Under the pieces are notes generated by a model that was given only the letters and a program-made list of their open reading frames with translations, did no database searches and was not told the origin of the DNA. A program made the translations under genes and the position numbers. DNA of 17,629 nt. Source: an uncultured Collinsella sp. Lineage in GTDB: Bacteria > Actinomycetota > Coriobacteriia > Coriobacteriales > Coriobacteriaceae. Positions 1 through 7,105 of the stretch are shown in pieces. Each line of letters opens with the position of its first letter. Position 1 is the stretch's first letter. Where the stretch lies: contig UQAU01000038.1 of NCBI GenBank assembly GCA_900539035.1, forward strand, positions 1-17,629, written 5' to 3'.

Positions 1-1281
1 CAGCAAGTTGATGAGCGTCGTCTTGCCTAAGCCAGTAGAGCCAACTAGTGCAAACCGCATTCCGGGCTTGACATAAAAAAAAATATCCTGCAGCAGCTTG
101 CGGTCGGACACGTAGCTAAAGTCCACATGCTCAAAGGTCACCTCACCCTGCGGGGCGGCAAGTTCCACGGCATCCGCCGCATCGGGCTCCTGCTCGCGCG
201 CATCGAGCAGCGCAAACATGCGGCGCGCCGAGGCATACGCCGTCTGGATCTGCGTAATGACGTTGGTGACCTCGTTGAACGGCTTGGTGTACTGGTTGGC
301 ATAGGACAGGAAAATCTGCACGCCGCCCACCGTGAGCGCAGCGGGCACGCCCGTGATCACGCCCACGCAGCCAATCACGGCGACCACGGCATAGATGATG
401 TTGTTGATAAAGCGCGTACCGGGGTTGGAAAGCGAGCCCATAAACTGTGCGCGTTCACCTGCCGTATAGAGCTCGGCGTTGAGGGCGTCGAAGCGCGCTT
501 GGGCGTTCGGGCCGTAGGCAAACGCATCCACCAGTTTTTGCTCGCCCACATACTCCTCGATATGACCGCCGAGTTGGCCCTGAATACGCTGCTGCGCCGT
601 AAAGCTTTTGTTGGAAAGCTTGGCGATGGCGCTGGCCGCAAAGATGGAGAGCGGCGTGACGAGCACCACCACGAGCGTCATGGTCAGGTTGATGGAAAGC
701 ATAAACGCGAGCGTGCCAACGATGGTAATAACACCGGTGAAGAGCTGCGTGAAGCCCTGCAGCAGACCGTCGCCCACCTGGTCGACGTCGTTGACCACGC
801 GGCTCATAAGGTCGCCGTGGGCATGGCTGTCGATAAAGCTGAGCGGCATGCGGCTGAGCTTATCGCTCGCCTCCACGCGCATGTCGCGCACCGTTTCGTA
901 GGACAGGCGGTTGACGCAATAGCCCTGCAGCCACTGGAAGGCCGCAGCACCTACGACGACAATCGCGAGCTTGGTAACGAGCGGCAGCAGCGCATCGAAG
1001 TCCACCTGCCCGGCGGCGACGATAAGGTCGATGCCCTCGCCAATGAGAATGGGCGTGTAGAGCTGCAGAATCACCGAGACGGCGGCACTCAAAAACGATG
1101 CCGCAAACGAGACGCGGTGCGGACGGACATAGCCCAGCAGGCGGCGGGTCACCGCACCCACGGGATAGCGCTCGGGATCGCCGGGCTGGCGCGGACCGTC
1201 TCCCAGGTCGTTGAGGCTATCGTTGCCGGACACGTTGGCCGTCATCGTGGCGACCGAACCGGAGGAAGTGTACGGATTCAT
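1..1281 (-). CDS. ABC exporter half-transporter, second subunit of a pair (3' end beyond window)
   Basis: Reading leftward from the ATG at 1281, 427 codons are open to the window edge, so the C-terminal part of the nucleotide-binding domain is missing. After a polar N-terminus of about 35 residues there is an exporter-type six-helix membrane domain (about residues 45-330). The ATPase domain then begins, with Walker A GSTGLGKT at about residues 414-421. Signature, Walker B and H-loop lie outside, so its catalytic status cannot be judged. The start is firm: a strong AAAGGAGG lies 8 bases upstream, and the ATG directly follows the TAA of the preceding gene, which implies translational coupling. 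In this family two such subunits form a heterodimeric exporter of drugs, lipids or peptides in the inner membrane. By analogy with the pair at 12-16 kb this should be the catalytically canonical subunit (inference). Confidence 0.9.
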   Translation of the reverse strand, partial: MNPYTSSGSVATMTANVSGNDSLNDLGDGPRQPGDPERYPVGAVTRRLLGYVRPHRVSFAASFLSAAVSVILQLYTPILIGEGIDLIVAAGQVDFDALLPLVTKLAIVVVGAAAFQWLQGYCVNRLSYETVRDMRVEASDKLSRMPLSFIDSHAHGDLMSRVVNDVDQVGDGLLQGFTQLFTGVITIVGTLAFMLSINLTMTLVVVLVTPLSIFAASAIAKLSNKSFTAQQRIQGQLGGHIEEYVGEQKLVDAFAYGPNAQARFDALNAELYTAGERAQFMGSLSNPGTRFINNIIYAVVAVIGCVGVITGVPAALTVGGVQIFLSYANQYTKPFNEVTNVITQIQTAYASARRMFALLDAREQEPDAADAVELAAPQGEVTFEHVDFSYVSDRKLLQDIFFYVKPGMRFALVGSTGLGKTTLINLL

Positions 1282-3147
1282 TTAGCAGCCCTCCTTTGCG
1301 CAGACGGATGTGGGGACGGTCGGGGCGCCTGGGGCGGGCGCGGGCACCGTACTCCCCTGCTGGCCCTCGAGCTCCTCGCGGCGAAGCTGCGACTGGCAAA
1401 TCTCGCGGTAGAGCTGGCAGGTCGTGTAGAGCTCATCGTGCGCGCCCAGGCCCGCGACCGAACCGTGGTCAAGTACGCAGATCATATCGGCGTCGCGCAC
1501 GGTCGAAACGCGCTGGCTTACGATCACCGTAGTCAGCGGCAGCCCGCCCTCAGCAGCGCCACACACGCTGCGCTCGCGGATGGCATGGCGAAGCGCCGCA
1601 TCAGTCTTAAAGTCAAGTGCCGAGGCGGAGTCGTCCATAATCAGGACCTGAGGCGAGCCCACCAGGGCGCGCGCGATGGTCAGGCGCTGGCGTTGGCCAC
1701 CGCTAAAGTTCTTGCCGCCCGCCTCGACCGGGGCATCGAGCCCCTGCGGCTTGTTGCGCACGAACTCGCTCGCCTGCGCCATGTCGAGCGCCGCCCAGAG
1801 ATCCTCGTCGGTCGCAGCCTCGTCGCGCCAGGTCAGGTTGCTGCGGATGGTGCCGCTCACCAGCGACGCGCGCTGTGGAACGGTCGCGACCACACGGCGT
1901 AGCTGGTCGAGCGGCCAGGTGCGCACGTCGGCGCCCATCACACTCACGCTGCCGGTGCTCGCATCGTACAGGCGTGGGATAAGCGAGACGAGCGTGGACT
2001 TGCCGCTACCCGTACCGCCGATAATGCCAAGCGTCTTGCCCAGCGGGAGCTCCAGGGTCACATCGTTGACGGCATTTGCCGCGCCCGCGCCAAAGGAGAA
2101 GCTCGCATGGCTCAAGCTCAGCGCGGGGACCGGAACAGCGCCACCCGCCAGTTCGCTCGGCTTGGGCAGCGCAACCGACTGATTGCCCTCGTCGGTGATG
2201 CTCGGCTCGCAGTTGAGCACCTCGTTGATACGCGAAGCACTCGCGCTCGCCTTGGTAAAGACCACGACCAGGTTGGCGACGTACACGATGGAGGTCAGGG
2301 TCTGCGTCATGTAGTTCACAAACGCCATGACCTGGCCCTGCGTAAGCTCGCCCACGTTGACCTGGATGCCGCCCACCCACAGGATGGCGCACACGCCCAG
2401 GTTCATCACCAAAAACGTGACGGGATTAAGGATTGACGAGAGCTTGCCCACCGCGATGGCGGTATTGGCCTGGTCATCGGCGGCTTGGGCAAAGCGCTCG
2501 CGCTCGTGATCTTCGCGTACAAAGGCGCGAACCACGCGGGCGCCCGAAAGCCCCTCGCGGCAAATGAGCGCGATGCGGTCGAGCTTTGCCTGCAGCTGCT
2601 TGTAGTACGGAATGCAGCGCGCCATGACAAACCAAAACACCAGGCCAATGGCGGGCGTGCAAATCAAAAAGATCATGCCGAGCTTAAGGTCGATGGCAAG
2701 GGCCGCGCACATAGAGCCCACCGCCAAGAAGGGCCAGCGGATGAGCATGCGTACGCCCAGCGCCACGGCCAGCTGCACCTGATTGACGTCGTTGGTAATG
2801 CGCGTGATGAGCGACGGCGTGCCAAAGCGGTCGAGCTCGGCATAGCTCAGTTTGTTGATGTGCTCGTAGAGCGCGCCGCGGATATCGGTACCCATGCCCT
2901 GCGAGGTGAGCGCCGCCATCTTTTGGCAGACGAGTGTAAACGAGATGCCGATCACGGCCATGGCGGCGAGCACCATGCCGTAGTGGACGACAGCGTTCAC
3001 ATCGTGTGCGCCAATACCCTTATCGATCATCTGGGCAATCACCAACGGCGTCAGCAGGTCAAAAATCACTTCGATCAGCTTGCACGCTGGGCCAATCACC
3101 ATATACCGGCGAAACTTGCCACCAAAACGCCCGAGCAGCTCAATCAT
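1282..3147 (-). CDS. ABC exporter half-transporter, degenerate-site subunit
   Basis: 621-residue fused membrane/ATPase protein. The membrane domain (about residues 15-320) is followed by a nucleotide-binding domain with Walker A GGTGSGKS (377-384), signature SGGQ (482-485) and Walker B ending Asp505-Asp506. The usual catalytic Glu is Asp506, and the switch position is Gln545 in SQRVST where His is normal. These substitutions mark the non-catalytic half of heterodimeric exporters such as TM287/288, LmrCD or BmrCD (established for the family), so the partner should be the abutting downstream gene. I chose the ATG at 3147, with AGGGAG 9 bases upstream. A GTG at 3204 would extend the frame by 19 residues, but it lies upstream of the best -10 box and has no ribosome site. 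The tail after residue 590 is Pro/Ala-rich. Substrate unknown. Confidence 0.92.
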   Translation of the reverse strand: MIELLGRFGGKFRRYMVIGPACKLIEVIFDLLTPLVIAQMIDKGIGAHDVNAVVHYGMVLAAMAVIGISFTLVCQKMAALTSQGMGTDIRGALYEHINKLSYAELDRFGTPSLITRITNDVNQVQLAVALGVRMLIRWPFLAVGSMCAALAIDLKLGMIFLICTPAIGLVFWFVMARCIPYYKQLQAKLDRIALICREGLSGARVVRAFVREDHERERFAQAADDQANTAIAVGKLSSILNPVTFLVMNLGVCAILWVGGIQVNVGELTQGQVMAFVNYMTQTLTSIVYVANLVVVFTKASASASRINEVLNCEPSITDEGNQSVALPKPSELAGGAVPVPALSLSHASFSFGAGAANAVNDVTLELPLGKTLGIIGGTGSGKSTLVSLIPRLYDASTGSVSVMGADVRTWPLDQLRRVVATVPQRASLVSGTIRSNLTWRDEAATDEDLWAALDMAQASEFVRNKPQGLDAPVEAGGKNFSGGQRQRLTIARALVGSPQVLIMDDSASALDFKTDAALRHAIRERSVCGAAEGGLPLTTVIVSQRVSTVRDADMICVLDHGSVAGLGAHDELYTTCQLYREICQSQLRREELEGQQGSTVPAPAPGAPTVPTSVCAKEGC

Positions 3148-3191
3148 GTATAGGCGCTCCCTATCATCATCCACATTCAATTCGAACCATG

Positions 3192-3221
3192 ATAGTACCG
3201 CCACCCCAAAAGAAGCGTAAA
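3192..3221 (-). promoter_or_regulatory. Putative promoter of the 1-3147 ABC pair
   Basis: On the minus strand, TTTACG (3216-3221), an 18-base spacer and TACTAT (3192-3197), 4 of 6 consensus matches each. It would start transcription near 3185, giving a leader of about 40 bases to the ATG at 3147, which supports that start. Confidence 0.4.
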
Positions 3222-3283
3222 CAACTCGTCATTTCTAACGGGATTCAGTTTTCAGAGGGGTATACGCGCACACCCAGCCAGTG

Positions 3284-3313
3284 TTGAGTCAACTAGCATG
3301 GCATATTTACATT
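3284..3313 (+). promoter_or_regulatory. Putative promoter of the surface-protein gene
   Basis: TTGAGT (3284-3289), an 18-base spacer and TACATT (3308-3313), about 40 bases ahead of the ATG at 3358. It is divergent from the ABC promoter in the same 210-bp gap. A fair but unproven match. Confidence 0.35.
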
Positions 3314-3357
3314 AGTGCTACCAAGTTAGTCGCCGACCCTTGAAATGAGGTGCCGAG

Positions 3358-4371
3358 ATGAACGACATTCTCGCAAGAAGAGCAAGACGAGCAACTGTGG
3401 GCATCGCCCTTTCCGCGGCACTTGTCGCGGGAATCGCCCCCGCAACGGCGATCGCGGCAGAAACCAGTTCCCCCACCGGTGCAGTTGCCTTGCAAACGGA
3501 AGACGCGGCCGCCGCAAAAGACAAAGCGTATGCAGCCATGCAGGAAGCGCTCAAAACCCTCGAGGCCGCAAAAGACGCCGCAAGTCCCGAGAAACTTGCG
3601 GAAATCGATGATGACATTGCCGCATTTCAAGAACTCTACGACATGGTGGTGGCGGAAGCCGCCAAACGGAGGGAACCCCTTCCCGCCATGCAAGCGAACG
3701 TCGATGCAGCCCAAGCCAAATACGATGAGGCCCACAACCGGACAAGCGGCCTTCAGGCAGAATTAGATAAGGCACTTGAAGCACTCGGCGGCGAGGAGCC
3801 CAGCACAGCTATTAAGGAGCATATTAAGCAGTTGCGCATGGAGATCATGACGGCACAAAGGCGAGAAGAATCTTGTGAAGATGATCTTCACCGCTACCAA
3901 CGCCGGCTCGAAAGCCAGGAAAAACAAGTTCAGTATTTCGAAAGTGAGGCGGAGAAAGCTAAAGCCCACATCGACGAGGACATAGCCAAGCGAAATGCGC
4001 TCCTTAGCGATTTGGAAAAGGCGCAAGCGGCCTATGACGACGCCTGCAAGGCATACGAAGAGGCGAAAGCCGCGGCAGACAAGGCCGCCTCACCCGAGAT
4101 AACGCAACCGACCGAGACGACGCCTCCCTCCAACTCAGCGCAACCGGCCGAGACGGCACAGCCCGCCAGCTCGCCCGCGACCGGCAAAAATACCCCGCCA
4201 AGCTCCACCAAGCAGGCGAACTCGAGCAGCAGCAAGCAAGCAAATACGACCGCCGGCAAGCTCGCAAACACGGGTGACACAGCACCGAGCGCAATCGCAC
4301 TCGCAGGAATCGCCGCCGCAGGCCTCGGAATAACCGCCACGGGTGTACGCCGCCTCAAGAACTCAAAATAG
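3358..4371 (+). CDS. Wall-anchored coiled-coil surface protein with LAxTG sorting signal
   Basis: 337 residues with the full architecture of a sortase substrate. The signal peptide (1 to about 34) has Arg-rich RRARR followed by a hydrophobic core and likely cleavage after AIAA. Residues about 45-243 are rich in Ala, Glu, Lys and Gln with heptad-like spacing, so a long alpha-helical coiled coil is likely. Residues about 244-300 are a Pro/Thr/Ser-rich stalk with repeated QPxET and KQAN units. LANTG (302-306) is followed by a hydrophobic segment (about 311-330) and the basic tail RRLKNSK. LAxTG in place of LPxTG suits the class E sortases of high-GC Gram-positives (family knowledge); no sortase gene is in the window. 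Cys173 and Cys230 are the only mature cysteines seen. The start has GAGGTG just upstream. The gene is monocistronic with its own terminator. The ligand is unknown and no adhesin domain is recognisable. Confidence 0.88.
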   Translation: MNDILARRARRATVGIALSAALVAGIAPATAIAAETSSPTGAVALQTEDAAAAKDKAYAAMQEALKTLEAAKDAASPEKLAEIDDDIAAFQELYDMVVAEAAKRREPLPAMQANVDAAQAKYDEAHNRTSGLQAELDKALEALGGEEPSTAIKEHIKQLRMEIMTAQRREESCEDDLHRYQRRLESQEKQVQYFESEAEKAKAHIDEDIAKRNALLSDLEKAQAAYDDACKAYEEAKAAADKAASPEITQPTETTPPSNSAQPAETAQPASSPATGKNTPPSSTKQANSSSSKQANTTAGKLANTGDTAPSAIALAGIAAAGLGITATGVRRLKNSK

Positions 4372-4416
4372 CTGCCAACGGTTATTGTCTCCGCCAATTC
4401 ACAAGCCCAGAGACAA

Positions 4417-4456
4417 AAAGAGGTCCGTTTCCCCACCTAAGGAAACGGGCCTCTTT
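4417..4456 (+). terminator. Intrinsic terminator after the surface-protein gene
   Basis: 16-base arms (4417-4432 and 4441-4456) pair around an 8-base loop with one G-U position. The arms begin with AAAG and end with CTTT, so it could act on both strands. It lies 45 bases after the stop at 4371. Confidence 0.85.
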
Positions 4457-4712
4457 AACTGCAAAAATTCAAGCAACAGCACCGCCGCCTCTTGAACCAC
4501 GTAGCCATCAATGCCCAGACAACGCCAGCAAGCCGCATTCCGCAAGGGATAGATTAAATTAGATAAACGCGCCTTTACGGGTGATTTTTGGACGACGGGG
4601 CCCGGCCGGCGGCGAGGTGTTTGGTAGTCGAGCGATCCCGCAGGCGAAGCCGAGGACCAGCGAGACACCAAACAGCCCGCCGGCACCGGGACCGCATCGC
4701 GGCACCAAAAAA
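4457..4712. other. Gene-free stretch with a long imperfect hairpin
   Basis: No credible protein gene. A minus-strand frame is open through 4399-4686 but has no ribosome site at any start and runs through the terminator, so I do not call it. The main content is a long hairpin at 4606-4683 (separate entry). The stretch lies downstream of the SRP RNA gene on the minus strand. Confidence 0.5.
4606..4683. repeat. Long imperfect hairpin, possible structured RNA
   Basis: The outer arms CCGGCGG (4606-4612) and CCGCCGG (4677-4683) pair perfectly. Inside, TGTTTGGT (4618-4625) pairs with ACCAAACA (4667-4674). The tip holds GGC-GAA-GCC (4643-4651), and a partly paired region lies between. There is no T-run on either side, so it is not a normal intrinsic terminator. 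The strand of action and the function are unknown. Confidence 0.5.
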
Positions 4713-4830
4713 GCGCCCGTGCGCTCGATGGATTCGGATGCCCGACAGAGGCTCCTTATGGCTGCTTCCTTCCGGACCTGACCAGATTCGGAACATGTCG
4801 TCATCCGAACCCATCGAACGCGCTAGGCGC
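4713..4830 (-). ncRNA. ffs: Signal recognition particle RNA (small bacterial 4.5S type)
   Basis: The minus strand carries the hallmark SRP domain IV core: GGTCAGGTCCGGAAGGAAGC lies between about 4763 and 4784, with the GGAA tetraloop and the asymmetric loop that binds Ffh M-domain Met residues. Flanking arms of about 18 bases pair almost perfectly (GTTCGATGGGTTCGGATG against CATCCGAATCCATCGAGC), giving the single long hairpin of the short bacterial form with no Alu domain. The 3' side ends in GGCGC followed by six T's (4707-4712), so the base of the stem doubles as a terminator. The RNA works with Ffh and FtsY in co-translational membrane targeting. The 5' end is inferred from the promoter and may be off by several bases. 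In Bacillus the same RNA follows tadA, as here. Confidence 0.93.
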
Positions 4831-4837
4831 TCGGTAT

Positions 4838-4866
4838 ATCTTACCTGCTTCCGCCCATCAGAGCAA
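4838..4866 (-). promoter_or_regulatory. Promoter of the SRP RNA gene
   Basis: On the minus strand, TTGCTC (4861-4866), an exact 17-base spacer and TAAGAT (4838-4843). It would initiate near 4831, just where the SRP RNA stem begins. Confidence 0.6.
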
Positions 4867-4870
4867 GGTA

Positions 4871-4962
4871 GCTAATTTGGGACGGGGCTTTTTTGACTAC
4901 TTTTTGACTGGAGGGGCATCAGGGTGGCGAAAGTAGTCAAGTAAGCCCCGTCCTAAATAGAC
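4871..4962. repeat. Palindromic intergenic repeat with strong two-part hairpin
   Basis: Two 11-bp perfect stems, 4880-4890 with 4943-4953 and 4893-4903 with 4930-4940, are separated by a 2x2 internal loop and closed by a 26-base loop. Weaker similarity extends the arms to about 32 bases. The 14 bases GCTAATTTGGGACG that open it (4871-4884) recur exactly at 17601-17614, so this is one copy of a dispersed family. It sits just upstream of the SRP RNA promoter. Confidence 0.75.
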
Positions 4963-4975
4963 TGATCTGTTGCTG

Positions 4976-5256
4976 TACCACGAAAAGGACCTATCTACTA
5001 CGTTTAGGCCGCAGGGGTCAACCATGGCCGGCTTTTTCGAAAATCGGCAAGCTTTCTACCTGCGGTTTTGTTTTTGTAAATTACGGAATGGTCGAGAGTG
5101 GCCGGTTTAACGTAGTAGATGGCCACGTTTCGTGGCAAACGGTCCGATCCAAGACCCAAGGCAGCCAACCTCGAATGGCCATTCTCGAAGTTGCGGTGGA
5201 ATACGGACTGAATTGGCCCCTTAAAGGCAAAAACGCTCCGTATTTCACCGCAAGTT
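4976..5256. repeat. Composite inverted-repeat element, MITE-like
   Basis: The left arm 4976-5004 and the right arm 5109-5137 are 29-base inverted repeats matching at 23 positions, including a perfect 12-bp core (ATCTACTACGTT against AACGTAGTAGAT). CCGCAGG (5009-5015) and CCTGCGG (5059-5065) pair inside. To the right are a perfect 12-bp palindrome GAATGGCCATTC (5173-5184) and a second inverted repeat, 5188-5207 with 5237-5256, matching at 18 of 20. Open frames run through on both strands but lack ribosome sites and look like by-products. The arrangement suggests one or two small non-autonomous repeats placed between tadA/glycerate kinase and the SRP RNA gene. No transposase is present. Confidence 0.6.
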
Positions 5257-5272
5257 ATTGGGGGGATGGGTT

Positions 5273-7054
5273 TTAGAGGCGGGCGAGGTCGTAGGATTGG
5301 GCAGCTGCCTCGCCGGCACAGATGAGGTTGGTTGTGGCTTCTTGCGGATCGAGTGCCTGTTCCAGGCCCATGGGCTTGCGGCAGATCGGAAGCACCAAGT
5401 CGATGCCCTGCACACACACCGCATCCAGGTTGTCAGCGCGACCGCCCACGACAGCGATCACCGGTTTGCCACACCGCTTGGCACGGCGCGCCACGCCCAC
5501 CGGCGCCTTACCGGCGGCGGATTGCTCATCCATATTGCCCTCGCCTGTAATGACCAGGTCGACATCGCGCACGCGCTCGTCAAACCCCACGAGATCGAGC
5601 ACCGTCTCCACACCCGAGCGTAACTCCGCACCGAGCGCCAGCAGCGCGGCACCCAAGCCACCTGCCGCGCCCGCGCCAGGCACGCCGAGCACCGAGCCAA
5701 ATGTCCGTGCGCCCTCGGGCGTGCGCAACAACCCCTGGGCTCGAGCTCTGGCAATCGCCGCATCGAGCAAGCGACCGTAGCCGACCATCCAGCTGTCGTA
5801 CTTGCCCAGCGCCTCGGCATCATCCGTCGGCAGACCCTTCTGTCCGCCGAACACCGCAAGCGCGCCGCGACGCCCTACGAGCGGATTCTCGACATCGGAG
5901 AGCACAACGATGCGAGCGCCATCCAAAGCCTGCAGCGCCGGCGCCAAATCAACGCTCGCCACGTGTTCAAGGCCCGCAAGACCGGGGGCGACATCGCAGC
6001 CCTGATCATCGACCACGCGCGCGCCCAGCGCCTGCAGCATGCCGGCGCCACCGTCGTTGGTGGCACTGCCACCCAAGCCAATATAGATAGTCTTTGCGCC
6101 TGCGCGAACCGCATGGATCATAAGCTCGCCCACACCATAGGTCGAAGCCGCAAGCGCCGCCGATTCCGTGCAGGGTGAATACCCAATACCCGCCGCCTCG
6201 GCCATCTCAATTACAGCCGAGTCGCGCTCGTCGTCCACCAGCATCCGGGCAGACACGCGGTCGCCCAAGGGGCCTGCGACATCGCAGGTTGAGAGCTCGC
6301 CACCGCGCGCGGCGATGGCATCGAGCGTTCCCTCGCCGCCATCCGCCAGCGGCAACGCGGCCACCTGGGCATCGGGCCACACGTGGCGCACACCTTCGGC
6401 AACGGCCGCCTCTGCCTGTGCACTCGAAACGCTACCCTTAAAGGAATCAATCGCCAGCAGCACACGGCGGGGCCGGCGGCACGCGGCACCAAAATCGACC
6501 GCCTCAACGGCAATATCTTCGGCACACGCAAGCGCCTCGGCATGAGCGGCATGCGCCTCAAAATCGGCCCCGCGACCGCAGCCAGCACCATCGGCGCCAC
6601 GCAGCCCACTAAAATAGCCGCTTAACACCTCACGACACTCATCCGCCAGCACGCCGGCGGTCACATTAAACCGATGATTCAGGCGCGAATCGGCATTCAG
6701 GTCATACAGCGAACCCAGCGCACCCGCCTTGGCGTCACGCGCGCCATACACGCAGCGCCCGACGCGTGCGTTGACCATAAGACCCGCGCACATGCAGCAA
6801 GGCTCGAGCGTTACATAGACCGTGCAATCGGAAAGGCGCCAGCGACCGAGCGACCGAGCGGCAGCGCACAGGGCCGCGAACTCTGCATGAGCCGAAGGAT
6901 CCTGGTCGAGCTCGCGCCGATTGTGCGCCCTCGCGACAATCTCGCCGTCGCGCACCACTACGGCTCCGATGGGCACCTCGCCCACCGCCGCGGCGGCTCG
7001 CGCCTCGGCCAGCGCCTCGCGCATGAACTTCTCGTCGATTTCGGTGATCGTCAT
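5273..7054 (-). CDS. Bifunctional fusion: tRNA adenosine(34) deaminase TadA + glycerate 2-kinase
   Basis: One uninterrupted 593-residue frame. Residues about 1-150 are TadA: HAE (His56, Glu58) and PCCMC (Pro85-Cys89) supply the zinc ligands His56, Cys86 and Cys89 and the proton-shuttle Glu58. TadA makes inosine at position 34 of tRNA-Arg(ACG). An Ala/Gly-rich linker of about 45 residues follows. From about residue 197 to the end is a full-length glycerate kinase of the GarK/GlxK family: AIDSFKGS near the start, PLADGGEGT (235-243), GLGGSATNDGGAGM (326-339) and ITGEGNMDEQSA near 502-513. That enzyme phosphorylates D-glycerate, normally to 2-phosphoglycerate. The ATG at 7054 is preceded by AGGGAAGG at 6 bases; an earlier in-frame start at 7105 reaches the edge of the tRNA gene and has no such site. 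I see no ribosome site for a separate kinase start in the linker. Both halves look catalytically intact. Confidence 0.9.
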   Translation of the reverse strand: MTITEIDEKFMREALAEARAAAAVGEVPIGAVVVRDGEIVARAHNRRELDQDPSAHAEFAALCAAARSLGRWRLSDCTVYVTLEPCCMCAGLMVNARVGRCVYGARDAKAGALGSLYDLNADSRLNHRFNVTAGVLADECREVLSGYFSGLRGADGAGCGRGADFEAHAAHAEALACAEDIAVEAVDFGAACRRPRRVLLAIDSFKGSVSSAQAEAAVAEGVRHVWPDAQVAALPLADGGEGTLDAIAARGGELSTCDVAGPLGDRVSARMLVDDERDSAVIEMAEAAGIGYSPCTESAALAASTYGVGELMIHAVRAGAKTIYIGLGGSATNDGGAGMLQALGARVVDDQGCDVAPGLAGLEHVASVDLAPALQALDGARIVVLSDVENPLVGRRGALAVFGGQKGLPTDDAEALGKYDSWMVGYGRLLDAAIARARAQGLLRTPEGARTFGSVLGVPGAGAAGGLGAALLALGAELRSGVETVLDLVGFDERVRDVDLVITGEGNMDEQSAAGKAPVGVARRAKRCGKPVIAVVGGRADNLDAVCVQGIDLVLPICRKPMGLEQALDPQEATTNLICAGEAAAQSYDLARL

Positions 7055-7089
7055 CGTTCGCCTTCCCTGTTGCAAATTCAAAACGATGC

Positions 7090-7095
7090 TATCAT
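7090..7095 (+). promoter_or_regulatory. -10 box of tRNA-Ser promoter
   Basis: TATCAT ends 10 bases before the mature tRNA 5' end at 7106. The -35 position 17 bases upstream is CTGTTG, a poor match, so only the -10 is suggested. Confidence 0.35.
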
Positions 7096-7105
7096 TACGA
7101 CTCAC

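Noticed and set aside
127..1902. 591-residue plus-strand open frame
   Set aside because: It is antisense to two clear ABC genes, crosses their boundary, and is His/Arg/Ala-rich with no ribosome site: a high-GC shadow frame. The same applies to long antisense frames opposite ilvE (9050-10171), the exporter genes (12760-13308, 13961-15079), cysE (11191-11958) and others.
3148..3204. N-terminal extension of the first ABC subunit from a GTG at 3204
   Set aside because: The GTG lies upstream of the best -10 box and lacks a ribosome site; the ATG at 3147 has AGGGAG at 9 bases.
4399..4686. 95-residue minus-strand open frame downstream of the SRP RNA
   Set aside because: Part of it (about 4470-4560) has a coding-like look, but it runs through the terminator hairpin and the 4606-4683 hairpin and has no ribosome site. 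A decayed gene fragment is possible, not supportable.
5004..5417. 137-residue minus-strand open frame, and the 62-residue plus-strand frame at 5088-5276
   Set aside because: Both lie over the inverted-repeat element; the first also overlaps the end of the TadA-glycerate kinase gene out of frame. No ribosome sites. Treated as by-products of a repeat.
6420..6560. Separate start for glycerate kinase inside the linker of the fusion
   Set aside because: The only nearby candidate is a GTG at the start of the kinase domain, and it has no ribosome site; the frame is continuous with TadA.
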